Shown here piece by piece: positions 49,216-62,649 of a stretch of 64,000 bases of DNA (positions are counted from its first letter, which is position 1; each line of letters begins with the position of its first letter). The notes below the pieces were generated by a model that was not told the DNA's origin, did no database searches, and worked only from the letters and a program-made list of their open reading frames with translations. The DNA is from Unio delphinus (lineage: Eukaryota; Mollusca; Bivalvia; Unionida; Unionidae): contig JAQISU010000094.1 of NCBI GenBank assembly GCA_029339505.1, positions 3,573,501-3,637,500 of the forward strand, given 5' to 3'. A program made the translations under genes and the position numbers.

Positions 49216-49425
49216 CCTGATTATGTTGTAAAGAAGGAATGTACATTTAAGAGTTGTGACTTGTTACCTGATTATGATATAGATAAGGAATGTACATTTA
49301 AGAGTTGTGACTTGTTACTTGATTATGATATAGATATGGAATGTACATTGAAGAGTTGTGAATTGTTACATGATTATCTTATAGATAAGGAATGCACATT
49401 GAAGAGTTATGATTTGTTACCTTAA
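49216..49425 (+). repeat. 51-bp minisatellite, unit 3
   Basis: About four copies. The frame is open and even continues upstream into the preceding unit's end (49123-49425, 100 codons). Confidence 0.93.
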
Positions 49426-50889
49426 GCGTATATTCCAAATGATTAGAAAGTTTATAAAATAATATAGAGAAACCCTAATAGAATTTACCTGGGATAAATA
49501 ACAACTATTTGATAGGATGCTTCTAGACAGGAAGATTATATGATAAAACAATCTAGCGACAGAACTGTTCACCTGATCTTATCTTAAAAAGCTCAAGGTC
49601 AGGGCTTTGTATTATAAACAATCCACTGGCTAGGGCAATCAACCCCTAGTTTCATTCTATTTTGGAGAACTATAAACCATTAATATCGAAACGTTCTACT
49701 TCACTTATCGGTGATCCTTCCAAGCCTAACCTAATCACAGTATTAAGGGACACATAAGCTTCTCAGAGTCGTTTGTACTTTGCCTTGTCTACGAAGTCTT
49801 TCACAAGTGAAAGTGTTCTTATTTAGGGAGTGGATTGCGAATTTGCATATGTTCGTCTCTTTTGTCTCAATTTGGAATCAAATTTATTTTGAGGACCCGT
49901 AACTGTAGGGTATTCCTTCCTTACATGGACACTGTTCTACATAGAGATAAGATCGCAGTTAATCGCCTTGTAAAGTACAAACTATCGAATAGAACTGTTC
50001 AGAATTGTATTAATCAGTATATGGATTTTATACTGTCATATTAAATGGTGATTATTTTAATGAGTTCACGTTTGCTGCAATTTTTTATTAAGCAGTTGAT
50101 ATGGATCACATTCTCCTTTATTTTTAACTATTCTTTCTCATTAATATATTCAGGGCTACAAAGGAATATCATTCAATGTTAAACAGGAACAAGATCCATA
50201 AATCTCCCATTTGTTTCAAATGGCTATTGACGTAGCCTCAAATATACCAGTCTGTTTTGTGAAAAATGTGGTTCTTATGAGCAAATGGAGTCTTGTGTCA
50301 ATGGTAGTATTTTCCTTTCTATTAACTATTGTTCACGTCATGATATATATACGTGCATATATGTATGCCGGCAAACTGCCAACAAAGCTCGTAAATGTTA
50401 CTCATGACTTATACTAATTTTAAGCTTATTTTAATTAATCGATAACGTATGGGGAAACGGCAACCGTAGGTAGCGAAATCAGTTAGTGTTACAGTCTCTC
50501 GCTTTAGGTAGTCTTTTAAAGACATGTCTGAATTGTGTGTGGTTTAATAGAAAGATAGAAATAATACTGTATGCTTAGTGGATTTGTTTATATGGATGAA
50601 ATTGATGAAAATGCGCAACATTTTTAAAACCATAACGGTTCATGTCTAGGTAATATATATAGATATATATATATAACTTTGATATAAACTTCATTCAACT
50701 AATTTCATAATGACATAATGAGTACTCATGAAGTATCTTCTATATATTTATTTGACTTGTGATTAGTGTCATCCATAGCTTATTTCATTTTTTAAAATGT
50801 AAGACAAGAACAGAAATATAAAGAAGAAACAAATCGGTAATTTACTGCAGTCTCTATGTAAGGACTATGCTCTGTAGTCATCGTTCAAA

Positions 50890-52011
50890 TTTAATAGGAT
50901 ATAACTGGACAGGTTTTGAAGAAGTACAACATGGGTCAAAAGTTGACCAGTACTATTAAACAGCTGCACATCATGGCTACCATTGCAGCATTCTATTAAG
51001 GTTATATGAAGGACTGGTTGAAGACAACAGTTGCAGTACGTCAAGGCTGTCTCCTGTCACCCACGCTTTTCAACATCTACTTAGAGCGGATCATGAGCGA
51101 AACCCTGGAAATCCACTGTGGGACAGTCAGTATTGGAGGGAGTAAACTTGCCAGCCTGCTTTTTGCAGACAACATTGATGGGCTGGCAGGCAGCGAAGAC
51201 GAGAATACCACCTTACTGAAGAAACTGTATGAAACGTCTTCAAAATCTGACATGGAGATAAGCGTCGAGAAAACAAAGCTGATGGCGAATAGTGACAAAT
51301 AAATCTCAACCAAGATTAAAGTCAGACGACAGGAACTAGAAACAGTGGGCCAGTTCAGATATCTTGTTTCCGTACTCACTGAAGAGGGATCAAGAGCAGA
51401 ACTTTTGTCACGAACAGCACAAGCAGCGGCAGCTATGTCAAAGCAATGACCCATCTGGAGCGACAAGAATATCTGTCTGAAAACGAAAATCAGAATATTG
51501 AGAGCACTAGTCATCTCTATCTTTTTGTATTGATGTGAGGCCTTGACCCTGACAGCAGAATTACAGCGAAGAATCCAGGCATTTGAAGTGAGACGTTACA
51601 GAACCATTCTTGGCATCTCTTACATGGACCACATCACAAATGAAAAAGTGCAGAACACCATCGTGCACAAAGTAGACCAACATGAAGACCTCCTCACCAC
51701 AGTCAAAAAGAGAAAGCTTAAATGGTATGACCATGTCACTAGAGCCAACAGTCTATCCACAACAATACTGGAGGGCAGCGTCTAGAGTGGCAGAAGGAGA
51801 GATAGACAGAGAAAAAAGTGGACTGAAAACATCACATAATGGACCAGGAAAAGGTTTTCGTAGACACAGGCATTGGAACTTGATCGGGACAAGTGGAGGG
51901 AACTTGTCAGATGTTCAGCAGCACAGTGCCTCAACGACCACACTAGGTAAAAAGACTGATGATGAGGATGCATTCAAAATCACAGACATGTAGATTGGTT
52001 CTAGGAGATTC

Positions 52012-52048
<37 letters not shown>
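50890..52048 (+). pseudogene. RTE-like LINE 3' fragment, unit 3
   Basis: As in unit 1, but with LASLLFADNIDGLAGSE. TGA at 51531-51533 is shared with unit 2. The TAG of units 1 and 2 is an open GAG at 51771-51773. Ends in (ATG)12 at 52012-52048. Confidence 0.8.
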
Positions 52049-52050
<2 letters not shown>

Positions 52051-52824
52051 TGGAGAAAATGCTTTTATAGGAAAGTGAAATCAATTTCAATAACAATTTA
52101 AATCATGCGAAGAACCATCAAATATAAATAAGAGAGTGCCCGCTTAAATGCAATGAAGCTAAAAAAATATGTACTAAGTCTCTTCTAAAGTTTAATGCAC
52201 CATCTGATATATGTAAGGGTGTAATATATGTAAGAGAGTACCCGATAAAGTGCAATTTAGTCTCCGTATCATTCCAATATTGCATTTTATTTCTAGATAT
52301 ATACCTCAGATTATATGCCAAATATGTGAAGCAGACTCGAACTTTGTCAAAAGTTATTATTTCTCACAATATCATTGTTATAGAAGGATTACACAAAATA
52401 ACGGTAAACACCATCTTCAAGGGCGGTAACTCCTAACGAACATCAAATATGTCTTAAGAGGATTTAGCAGTTCTCACCTCATTAATATCAACTAACAATA
52501 ATATGTTTTACCTTGATGCAGCCGTCGTCTATTTTTATACATATGTTAACATTATTACATAACGCTTTCATCTTATACAGGCTTTAGCTCGAGGTAAGTA
52601 TTAAACGAAATCAATATTAGCCCAGGATCACTGTTCAGTTTTCATTTCTTTAATATGTCCTTATATTTCCACTTTTGGCAAGCATTAACGGAATGTGCAT
52701 ATGTACAATTTGTACAAAGTAATATAATTGAGGTGTCTTGATGTAGATAATACATTTTGATAACAATCCAAAATGGTTATTCTTATCTGAAATATGCATG
52801 CAAAGAGGTGATTATAGTTTGTTT

Positions 52825-53135
52825 GATTAGGATTTTTAACGTAGCGTTAATAAATATTTCAGTCATATCACTACGATGTTTGCAGTGAGGTAGTTTATAT
52901 TGATGTCTAGGACTGCTGCATCATGCCGCAGACATGTAGCATGGTGTCCCACCCAGTCACATTATCCTGACACCAGGCCGATCAGTCCTAACAATAACCT
53001 ATTAATGCTGAGCGTCAAGCGAGGCAGCTGTTAGTACCATTTTTTTCTAAGTCTTTGGAATGACTCGGCCGGGGATAAAATCCACGACATCCCGCTGCCG
53101 AGGCGGACGCTCTAACCACTAGGCCATCGGAGTGG
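52825..53135 (-). mobile_element. tRNA-derived SINE, unit 3 copy
   Basis: Essentially identical to the other array copies. Confidence 0.85.
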
Positions 53136-53288
53136 TTAAGGCTGTTTAAAATGATTGTAACTTTAGAAAACAGTAAGCATAACAATATTTTATCTAAACA
53201 GTGTACAAGCTCTGAGAAAAAAATTATACCATAATCAATATAATTTTTCTCAAATATGCATGTGGAAAAGCTTTTGTTTACTTTCTAA

Positions 53289-56200
53289 ATGATGACTACT
53301 CTTAACATAATGACTTGGAATGTAAAGGGCATTATGACAGGAACGCCTTATATTTGTTCATTCATACGGTAGATATTGTATGCAATGGCTATATTCATAG
53401 CAACTACATTTTTTCAAAGCATTGACAGGAATTTTTCGAGACCGGATAGCAGAATAAATACATGTCTATGGGAAAGAAAGCGTCCATCTGGATTTGGAGG
53501 AACTACAATTTTCTATCGGAAATCATTACCTGTTCATCCTATAAATAACGTTGGGAACGACAGTTATTGCAGTTGAAATTAACCTGCGCGCTATTAAATT
53601 GTTTCTGTTCTGTGTGTGGGGTTTTTTTTTTTCCACAAACGCCTCTTTAGATGATTATAAAGAAATAATCGAAACTGTGGAATGCCTAAATGATGAATAT
53701 GATCAAAAAGGATGTGTGATTATCTGTGGTGACTTTAATGCGGAGCTACCCAAAAAAGTGATTCCAAAAAGCAAATATGGTAAAGGTTATATACTACAAT
53801 CCTTCCTGACAAATAGGCATCTAATGTCAACATGTGATATTTCCCCTTCTGAAATACCAGGATATACATATTGCTCATCTGACGGCAAACACTCGTCTTT
53901 GATTGATTACATTTTGATACCCTCCCCCAAAATAGATTTAGTCCGTAGTGCTAATATTGAAGATGACAATCATCTCAATTTATATGATCATTTACCTGCA
54001 CGAGCAGAGTTGTTAGTTTCTGGAATCAACATTTTCCAGATATCCAGCAACATTTAACTGGCAAAAGGTTTCTTCAGAATAACAAGAGCGGTACAAAAGT
54101 GAAATCAACGAGCACTTGAACTCAGTTAAGCTATTTTTAAATAGCATTTCGGATGTACAAAACACCCTTGTTACTGTTGCGACTGTTTTACGCAATACAC
54201 CTGACAACATTCTTCAAAACAAAAACTTCCTCCCACACTTAAAACCTTACTGGAAATTTATAAATGTGGCTGAACTACATAAAGAGATGAGAAGAAAACG
54301 AGTGTTATGGATAAAAGATGAACGGCCACGTGGAACACAATTTCAAGCGTATGCAGAATACAAAAATGCGAAAAGAAATTTCAGAAAACAATTAAACAAG
54401 GCAAAAGACCAGTACAAACAAGAACAATTCAATGAGCTGGAAAAAGCTGCAGAACTGCATGTAGGGAAATTCTACAGAATATTAAGACTTCATAAGAAGG
54501 GACAGAGACAAGATATTTCTGAACTAAAAGTGGAAGGAAAAATAATACGGGTCCTTGATTTAATTCGTGACGCGTGGCGCCAGCATTTTAAAATTGAAGG
54601 TACTGAAATATCGGATATTAATTTTAACGAATCGTTTGCAGCTGAAATTAGCAACACAATGAAACATATTGTGGATTCAAATATTGGTGACGGAGCTGAT
54701 AAAGAAAACCATACTGCAGAAAGATTTTGAAGAGGCTGTAAGAGCTGTAGAAAAATAAATCATGTGGACATGATTCAATATGTGCAAAGCATTTAATGTT
54801 TGCCTGTCAATCGATTAGTTATATTTTGTGCAACGTGTACAATTTCATAATTTCCTTGGAAACGTATCCTGACTATTTAAAATTGTAAATGTTATACCTA
54901 TCTTTAAAGGCGGGGAAAAGGACAGGCTAAATATGAATAACTATAGAGATATCTCAGTCGTTCCCGTATTTCAAACGTATTTGAAAAAATATTGCTGAAA
55001 AGGCTCATTCTTTTCAGCGAAACAATCGGTTGCCGTTACCCATTACAACAAGGATTTCGAAGCGAATGCAGTGGTATCACTGCAGCCTTTATTACAAAAG
55101 AGGGAATATCACCTTATTTAGAAGGTCAATCAAACGTTTATGTTGCTTTCCTGGACAATGCGAAGGCCTTTCATATGATTGTCTCTTTTGTAAGCTATTC
55201 CATCTCGGAATTAAAGGAAAACTGTGGAGATTAATTATAAAGACGTTAGGGCTCATGTTCTTTTGAACGGGCATCATTCGAAACCATACGATGTCAATCA
55301 AGAGGTAGGGCAAGGAAGAACGCTATCGGCATAGCTATTCTTAGTCATGATAAATGACATAATATCCTTGCTGGAATCAACATAAACTGGAATACAAGTT
55401 GGCACTCTGAGTATCCCCTGTGTTTTACTAGAAGATGACACGTCCTTGCTATCTTCGTCATTTAATGGTATGTGTGTTTTACTTCGCACCCTCAATGACT
55501 ATACATCGAAGTGGAGACTCCAGTACAATGCTGATAAAAGCAATATTGTCATATTTTCGAAGAATAAAATTATACAAAAATCTATGTTCATGTTCGGAGA
55601 TACAATTACGCCTATAGTTTCTTCTAGAACCAATGCTGGGGTCACTCTCTCCGCAGATCTTTCCATTACTGCTGCAGTAAAAAAAAATGCTTGTGATAAA
55701 GGAAGGTCAGTATTTCAGTCCATTGTTGGGACTGGCATTGGAAAGGATGGAACGAATCCAATTAATAGTGCTACAATATGGTCAAAAATAGTACTACCTG
55801 CAATGACATATGGATGCGAATTGTGGTCCAACTCGAACCAGTCACAGATATACGATCTGGAAGCATGTCAAAGAAAAGCGGCCAGAAGAATTATAGGTCT
55901 TGATCAGCGCTCTTGTACAGAAACAAGAATTAGCTGTCTTGGACTGTGGACCATTGAGGGTTATGTGGATAAAATCAAATTAGGTCTCTTCAATACAATC
56001 TGCAGGGCTAAAGGTTTATTTGTATGGAAAATTATATTCCACAAAAGAATCCTTGACTTCCTGATACATGAGAGCAAGGGCGTTGGTTTTGTTAAAGATA
56101 TATATCGTGTTCTTTTGAAATACCAGCTTTGTGCTTTTTTCCACCTATACGTGAACACTCTATATTCTACCCCGAAACCAGTCTGGAGGAACAATATTGA

Positions 56201-56706
56201 AATGGCAGTTCACTGCTGCGAAGAATCAGTGTGGAGATCTAAAATTGAAATGAGACCTGAACTTTTACATTATGCAAGTGTTCAATTAAAATCTTCAACT
56301 TCTTGCAGTTTGGAAACTCGGTAAATGTTTTCCTATTAAAACTTGGACTTTCGCTAACATTGCTTATTTAATTATGTGTTCCGTTACAACAGAGAAGGAA
56401 TATAACTGTAAACTCTGCAAGAGATTGACTATAGACAGAACCAAGCATATGTTACTTTACTGCCAAGCCCTAAACGACGAGCGTAACACTATGCTTGAAA
56501 AAATAATAGATGCAATAGACATCCTAGACTCGCATTGGCTTTTATCTCAGGACAATGACACACTACTTCATATCCTTTTGGGCAAGACAGTGGACATCTT
56601 TGATTATATGGATGATCAATCATGGCAGGCATTCATGTGTGTGGTGGCTGATGGAATAGACACAATTTACAGAAGAGCAAATGAACTTGAAAACGATATT
56701 TCATAG
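53289..56706 (+). pseudogene. LINE B endonuclease-reverse transcriptase, unit 3
   Basis: Same as unit 1. The endonuclease part is open 53551-54057. The linker frame is cut short by a one-base insertion near 54704. The C-terminal RT part is open 55446-56324, and the zinc-knuckle segment 56374-56706. Confidence 0.85.
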
Positions 56707-57045
56707 TATGCTTGTTCAGTAAATTAAGAAATGGACCCATTTCATTTCTATCTAAAAAATAACTCACATGCGTTCTAAGTGAGAGAGAACATGATGTTCA
56801 ATTTAAATCGTTTCAATTGAATGTAAATAATTCTAATTCCTTTATTCTTCCTCTCTTAATCTATGTTGTGTATATGACTCGTTTGCAATGAGTTTTCTCA
56901 CGCATGTATTTTGATATTACGTTCTCTATACTTTTGTTGCTATATAGTGTACTGTAAGTCCTTTAATGACAAGCTATGTTCCTAACTTTTCTGTATTTAC
57001 GAAACATTAACTGAATGAAATCTCTTCTGAAAGTCAGTCAGTCAG

Positions 57046-57126
57046 TCATACATACATAGATGCATACATACATACATACATACATACATACATACATACA
57101 TACATACATACATGCATACATACATA
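57046..57126. repeat. (CATA)n tail of LINE B, unit 3
   Basis: About 20 tetranucleotides with ATAGATGCATA and ATGCATA interruptions. Confidence 0.9.
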
Positions 57127-57159
57127 CCCTAAAAAATTTTTTTAAATAAATTAGATATG

Positions 57160-57475
57160 CCTATATATCTATAAAATGTAATTTGGCACATTTAGGTGAT
57201 CTACATACGAACATGGATAGACCTATACAATGTCATGTACCTATATCAAGTGATCTAGATACAAAAATATAAACACCTATAAAATGTAAATGGCCTACAT
57301 CAGGTGATCTAGATACGAAAATCGATTTACCTATTAAATGTAATTTGTATATATCAGGTGATCGACTTATACAATTCTATTTGTCTTTACATCAGGTGAT
57401 TTAGGTACAAAAATAAATGCTCATATTAAATGCAAATTGTCTGCATCAGGTCTCTTGATATGAAATTACACTTAT
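57160..57475. repeat. Degenerate ~55-bp minisatellite
   Basis: Phrases of the type TATAAAATGTAATTTGGCACA followed by TCAGGTGATCTAGATACGAA recur about five or six times with much divergence. The first part belongs to the end of unit 3; the remainder is found only once. The unit junctions lie in this repeat. Confidence 0.75.
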
Positions 57476-57531
57476 AACAAGTAATTTTTCTGCCTCAGAT
57501 GTTTCTTAATCTTGAAACTAATGTTTGAGTC

Positions 57532-57535
<4 letters not shown>

Positions 57536-57601
<66 letters not shown>
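57536..57601. repeat. (TA)n at the 3' end of LINE C
   Basis: About 66 bases directly adjoining the LINE C 3' end, probably its tail or grown from it. Confidence 0.9.
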
Positions 57602-57604
<3 letters not shown>

Positions 57605-57816
57605 CATCCGTCCGTCTACGTGAGACGATGACGTAGCTCTAGATTCAGCTGTTCCTTCTTTCTGGCTCTCTTTTTAGCGTGCTTTCTATTCCTGTCATCC
57701 TCAGCTTTGCTAACTCGCTGCCTGACAGCTAGGCGCCAGATGGGACGGTCGTTAGCAAAGCTTTCCCAGTTGTTGACATCGATGTTGGCCGTCTTCAGTT
57801 CCCTCTTGCAAACATC

Positions 57817-60800
57817 TTAGTGGCGTAGGCGTGGACGTCCAGTCGGTCGTGTACCTTCTGCTAGCTCCCTATATAACAGGTCCTTAGGAATGCGGTCTGG
57901 GTCAATTCTTTTGACATGGCCGAGCCAACGAAGGCGCCTCTCGGTGAGAATGGAAAACATGCTATTGATGTTAGCGCGTTCTAGAACCTCTGTGTTTGGT
58001 ACTTTGTCCTGCCACATGAGGTGCATAATGCGCTACAGACATCTCAGATGAAAGCTGTTGAGTGTTCTCGTGTGTCTTGCATAGATGGTCATTGTTTCTC
58101 TGCTGTAGAGGAGTGAGCTGAGTGCGCAGGCTTGGTAGACACGCAATTTGGTCTTTTTGGTTAGGCTGGGGTTGTACCATACCCTCTTGTTAAGTCTGGC
58201 CATCACTGCAACTGCCTTGGCGATCCTGTTGTTCACCTCATAATCAATTGAGAGTGAGCTGTAGATGTTGGACCCGAGGTATATGAAATTCTCGACAACT
58301 TCCTAGTTGTACCCATCGATGGTGATAGAGGGAGTGGATTTTGCATCTTGCGCTATAACGTTTGTTTTCTTCAAGCTGATGGTCAGTCCAAATTCGTCGC
58401 AAGCATTGGAGTATATGCAACCCAAAACAATGTATGTATGTATGTATGTACCAGCTGCTGCAGTCCGTCTTCCGTGTGGGATGCAAGGCTGCATTGTCGG
58501 CGAAAAGCAATTCACGGATGATTACCTTTGTGACTTTAGTCTTAGCACGGTGACGGGCAATGTTGAACAGCTTTCCGTCAGCCCTGGTATGGATGTACAC
58601 TCCATTGCTGCAGTTATTTAAGGCATACATAGCCTTGTTTGACTCCGCTGATTACCGGGAAGTCCTCTGATGTTGCGCCATTGAAGCACACTGTGCTGTG
58701 CATGTTCTCGTGGAACGACATGAGGACAGCAAGTAGGCGTTGGGTGCACCCAATCTTCTGCAGGAGCCTGAAGAGTCTACTTCGACTGACCAGGTCAAAT
58801 GCCTTCGTCAGGTCTATGAAGGCAATGTAGATGGGCATCTGCTGCTCATGACACTTCTCCTGTAGCTGACGTAGTGAGAAGATCATGTCTAGCGTTGACC
58901 TGCCTCCTCGAAATCCACACTGGGACGCGGAAGTCTAGGATCTACAAGTGCCCCAAGGCAACACGAACAAAAGCCTTTCCGACAACACTGAGGTGGATGA
59001 TGCCCCGGTAGTTGTTGCAGTCGTTACGGTCACCCTTGTTCTTGTACAAAGTGACGATGTTGGCGTCACGCATGTCCTGTGGGATATATCCCTGTTCCCA
59101 GCAGAGGCAGAGGAGTATTGTAGCGACTGAAGCAACGCTGGTTTCCGACTCTTGAGGACTTCAGGCGGAATGCCGTCACTTCCAGGAGCCTTCCTACAGG
59201 CAAGGCAGTCTATGGCTTTTCCTAGCTCTTCCAAGGTGGGCTGCGTGTCTAGCTCCTCCATTACAGGCAGGTCTGGAATAACATCCAGGGCAGTGTCAGT
59301 GACGTTGTTTTGGGTTGCATATATTCGAGATAGTGCTCAACCCATCGCTGCAGTTGTTTTCCCTGGTCTGTGATGTCTTCGCTTATCTTGAGGAGGGGTG
59401 GGCGGTCTTTGAAGTGGGGGTCCTGTTGCCTTCTTGATGCCCTCATACATTCTTCTTGTATCCCCGGTGTCGGCAGCTGTCTGTATACTGTTGCAAAGGT
59501 TAAGTCAGTAGATGTTGGCACAGTGGCGGGCGGTTTTATGGGCGTTGTACCTTGCATTCCTGAGGGCTTGCAATGTTCTTGGGGTAGGTGCAGCCTTGTA
59601 TGCCAGTAGGGCTTTCCTCTTTGCCTCAGTCACGGGCTCCATCTCCTCCCATTTTGACTCATACCAGTCGGCATTTTTCCGTTCCCTCTTTCCGTAACAT
59701 ATGATGGCTGAGTTTTACACGGAGTCACGGAAATGGGGCCACTTGGAGTCAATGGTGTCATTATGAGTCACTTTGGTGACAGCTTCCTGCACATTGCTGC
59801 TGAACTGCTGTGTTTTCTCTGGGCTGCTTGCACAGCAGGTGTTGATGCGTAGGTGACCCTTCGTCTTGGCATGGTGCAGCTTCTTGGGAAATATTCGCAC
59901 CTTACTGACCACAAGGGACCACAAGGGAATGGTCAGTGTCGCAGTCGGCACTGTGGTAGCTGCGGGTGAGGAGGACGCTGGCCAGTTCCGCACGCTTGGT
60001 GATGACATGGTCTAGCTGGTGCCAGTGGAGTGAACATGGGTGTTACCATGACACCTGGTGGATCTCCTTGCATTGGAAGAAAGTGTTGGCCACACATAGG
60101 CTGTGGGAGCAGCACATCTACAGCAGTCGCTGACCATACTCGTTGCTCTTGCCCCTTCGGTAAAAGCCGAGACAGGCGGACCAGGCTTCATGGTCAGCTC
60201 ACACTCTAGCAATGAAGTGTCTTAGTAAGTAAAGGCCTTTGTTGTTTGGAATACTGGATATTGCCTGATCTAGAGCCTCATAAAACTTGTCTTTCTCCTC
60301 GTAGATGGAGCGGAGGGTTCGAGCATACACGCTGAAGATGTTCACAGGGCCTAGGGATGTTGAAAGTCGGAAGGCAATGATTCTCTCAGTACCTGATGAC
60401 GGAGGTTCAATGTAGGCGACTAGCATGTTCTTTGCGGAAAAGTCTACACCGTGCTGCCTAGGTTCAGTCAAGGGCTTCCCCTGCCAAAAGAAAGTGCAAT
60501 TGGCTTCCCTGATAGTGCCGCTGTCAGCCAGTCGGGTGTCCTGGAGTCAGGCAATGTTGATGTTCAGTCGGGAGAGTTCTTTGTCAATAACGGCAGTCTT
60601 CCGTGCATCGTCGATCTGCTGTAGGTCATTGGTCAATCCAGGACAGATGGTCCTAGCTTTCCAGGTTGCAAAACGAAGAGCTGGAGTTTTCTTATTTCTT
60701 CTTTGGGTCTTTCCTGGTGCGGAATATTGTGGCCCACTTGTCGAGATGGTTCTCCAAGCTCCACGCACCCGGTGAAGCAGGCAGGCCATGGCGGGCAACA

Positions 60801-60822
60801 CTTTACTGACTGGGGGCTGCAC
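57817..60822 (-). pseudogene. LINE C endonuclease-reverse transcriptase, broken
   Basis: Endonuclease traces: LRFATWKARTICPGLTND, KELSRLNINIACLQDTRLAD, GVDFSAKNML, LGPVNIFSVYARTL. Reverse transcriptase: PIYIAFIDLTKAFDLVSRSR (domain A), FPVISGVKQG, and IRELLFADNAAL (FADD box changed to FADN). The C-terminal end has WYNPSLTKKTKLRVYQACAL, RRLRWLGHVKRIDPDRIPKD and GTRPTGRPRLRH. Many frameshifts and stops. Confidence 0.87.
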
Positions 60823-61489
60823 AGCTTAAGTCGGGCGGTAGCTGTCCGGTGGACCTGGTGATCTCTCCCACCGTCAGAAGTAACCCCTGGCGCCAGGCTC
60901 TACGCCAATCGAGCTTTGGCTTAGAACCAATCAACTGCTACTTCTCGTGTTGTGCCGACGCAGGACGACGACGCTGGAGTGTCCTCTCCGGTGGAGCTAC
61001 GAAGCCTGGGCAGAGTGGTATGGAGAATCAGCATTTGTCCATGCAACAGATCTCCCCTCTCTACGCAGCTGATGGGCCCAAGGGAACGACGAATATCGAT
61101 ACAGCTTGGCACTAACGACGTCGCAGGGGTTGCCGGAATGACGTTGAAGTCAATGTCAGACCGCCTTAGGGACTCTGTCTCCGGATTATTATTGGGGTTT
61201 ACACCCTTGGCCTTTTCCATGAGTGTGTATAGTCGCAAGGCAACAGAGGTTTGGAATCAAAGTTTTCCTTCTCCAGATGAGCTACCATCCAAGGTTTATG
61301 AGTCCCATCTACCCAAAGCAACTGGTTTTAAGGCTCCAGTGGCCCGACTTCACCACTTCTGTTAGTGGATAACGTGGTCCGCCGGACTTCAAATCTAAGC
61401 CATTCGCGAAGGCCAGGAGCTGGATTTTAGTTGACAGAGGCGATCAGAGACGCAAGCCGTATGGGGGATTTCTGGAGTAGGCCGCTAGT

Positions 61490-61786
<297 letters not shown>

Positions 61787-61844
61787 GATATGGATGTATA
61801 ATTTTATACACATATCAGCTATAATAACAACTCATGTAAAGTGA

Positions 61845-62411
61845 CGTCATGACTATAATTACCACATTTTGTGAAGCCTGTGTAACAAACATTTTCTGTG
61901 ATTCAAAATTGTATCACACGGTTTCAGAAACTACGAAAGCAATATTTTCTACCACTATTAATGAAAATATTTACAAATCTAAGCGATTCAAAAATATTCA
62001 TAAGCAACGGTTACATTCTCTTTATTATGTTTTTCTGAATACTTGTTGTCATTTTTATTATTATTATCATTATTATTATTATCAGAATGGAGGGTTGCGC
62101 AAGTGAAGTTAAAAGAACTGAATTTCATCTTTTGATTCGCCAAGCAGTGTATAAAAGATTATCAAGTTTTATGACGTAAACAATCCTTTAAAGTACAATG
62201 CATTTCGACCAATTAAATCAGTATTTGTAGTCATGTGACACAATCGTACGGTTGTGAAAATTCCAAATAAAATTTATCAAACGTGACCAATAGTTCTATC
62301 TTTTTCTCGCCACAGTTCAAAGAAAGAAAGTCAACTGGCTTCATCAATTGCATTTTGAAAGAGTTGCATTGCCACAAGCTATTTTCGCGATTCAGACGAT
62401 TCCTTGGCTTA
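61845..62411. other. No supported feature
   Basis: AT-rich; contains a short (TTA)n run near 62060. On the minus strand it would be the beginning of the intron after the candidate exon at 62412-62632. Confidence 0.45.
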
Positions 62412-62632
62412 CCTGTGAGAAGCGCGTGTCCTATCTTCAAATATTTACGGACTGGTTGTGCTCGTAGTGTCGCTAGGAAATTCTCCACTGAGTCGGTAGT
62501 CTTGGCTAGAAAGACCACCGCAGTAGTAATGTTCTGGGCAAGGAAGCCATATGGGAATTCCTTGAAGTTGAACACAGTGTTTCCTATTGTTTCCATTGTC
62601 ATTTCATGTAATACGGCACAAAATACGTTCAT
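62412..62632 (-). CDS. Candidate first coding exon, unrecognised protein
   Basis: Minus-strand frame from ATG at 62630-62632, open for 73 codons, ending at a near-perfect donor (ACAG followed by GTAAGC at 62406-62411). The predicted segment includes METIGNTVFNFKEFPYGFLA and ENFLATLRAQPVRKYLKIG and has balanced, protein-like composition unlike its AT-rich surroundings. I recognise no family. A second ATG 10 codons in (HEMTMETIG) could be the true start, or the exon could be internal with an unseen acceptor. No downstream exon was identified; LINE C and the tandem array occupy much of the DNA to the left. Confidence 0.4.
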
Positions 62633-62649
62633 TATATATATTGGCTGAC

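Larger units (their letters stand above)
49216..57278 (+). repeat. Tandem 8.1-kb unit, copy 3
   Basis: Last copy, 8063 bases. Distinct changes: (TA)n reduced to about 24 bases (50652-50675), a 10-base deletion near 50289, and an extra base in the LINE B linker near 54704 that shortens that frame to 204 codons. Homology to units 1 and 2 ends near 57278, inside a degenerate ~55-bp minisatellite. Confidence 0.97.

Noticed and set aside
37092..56706. Three separate LINE B insertions
   Set aside because: All three share the same stops, the same neighbouring SINE and RTE fragment and the same flanks. One insertion was later amplified as part of the 8.1-kb unit.
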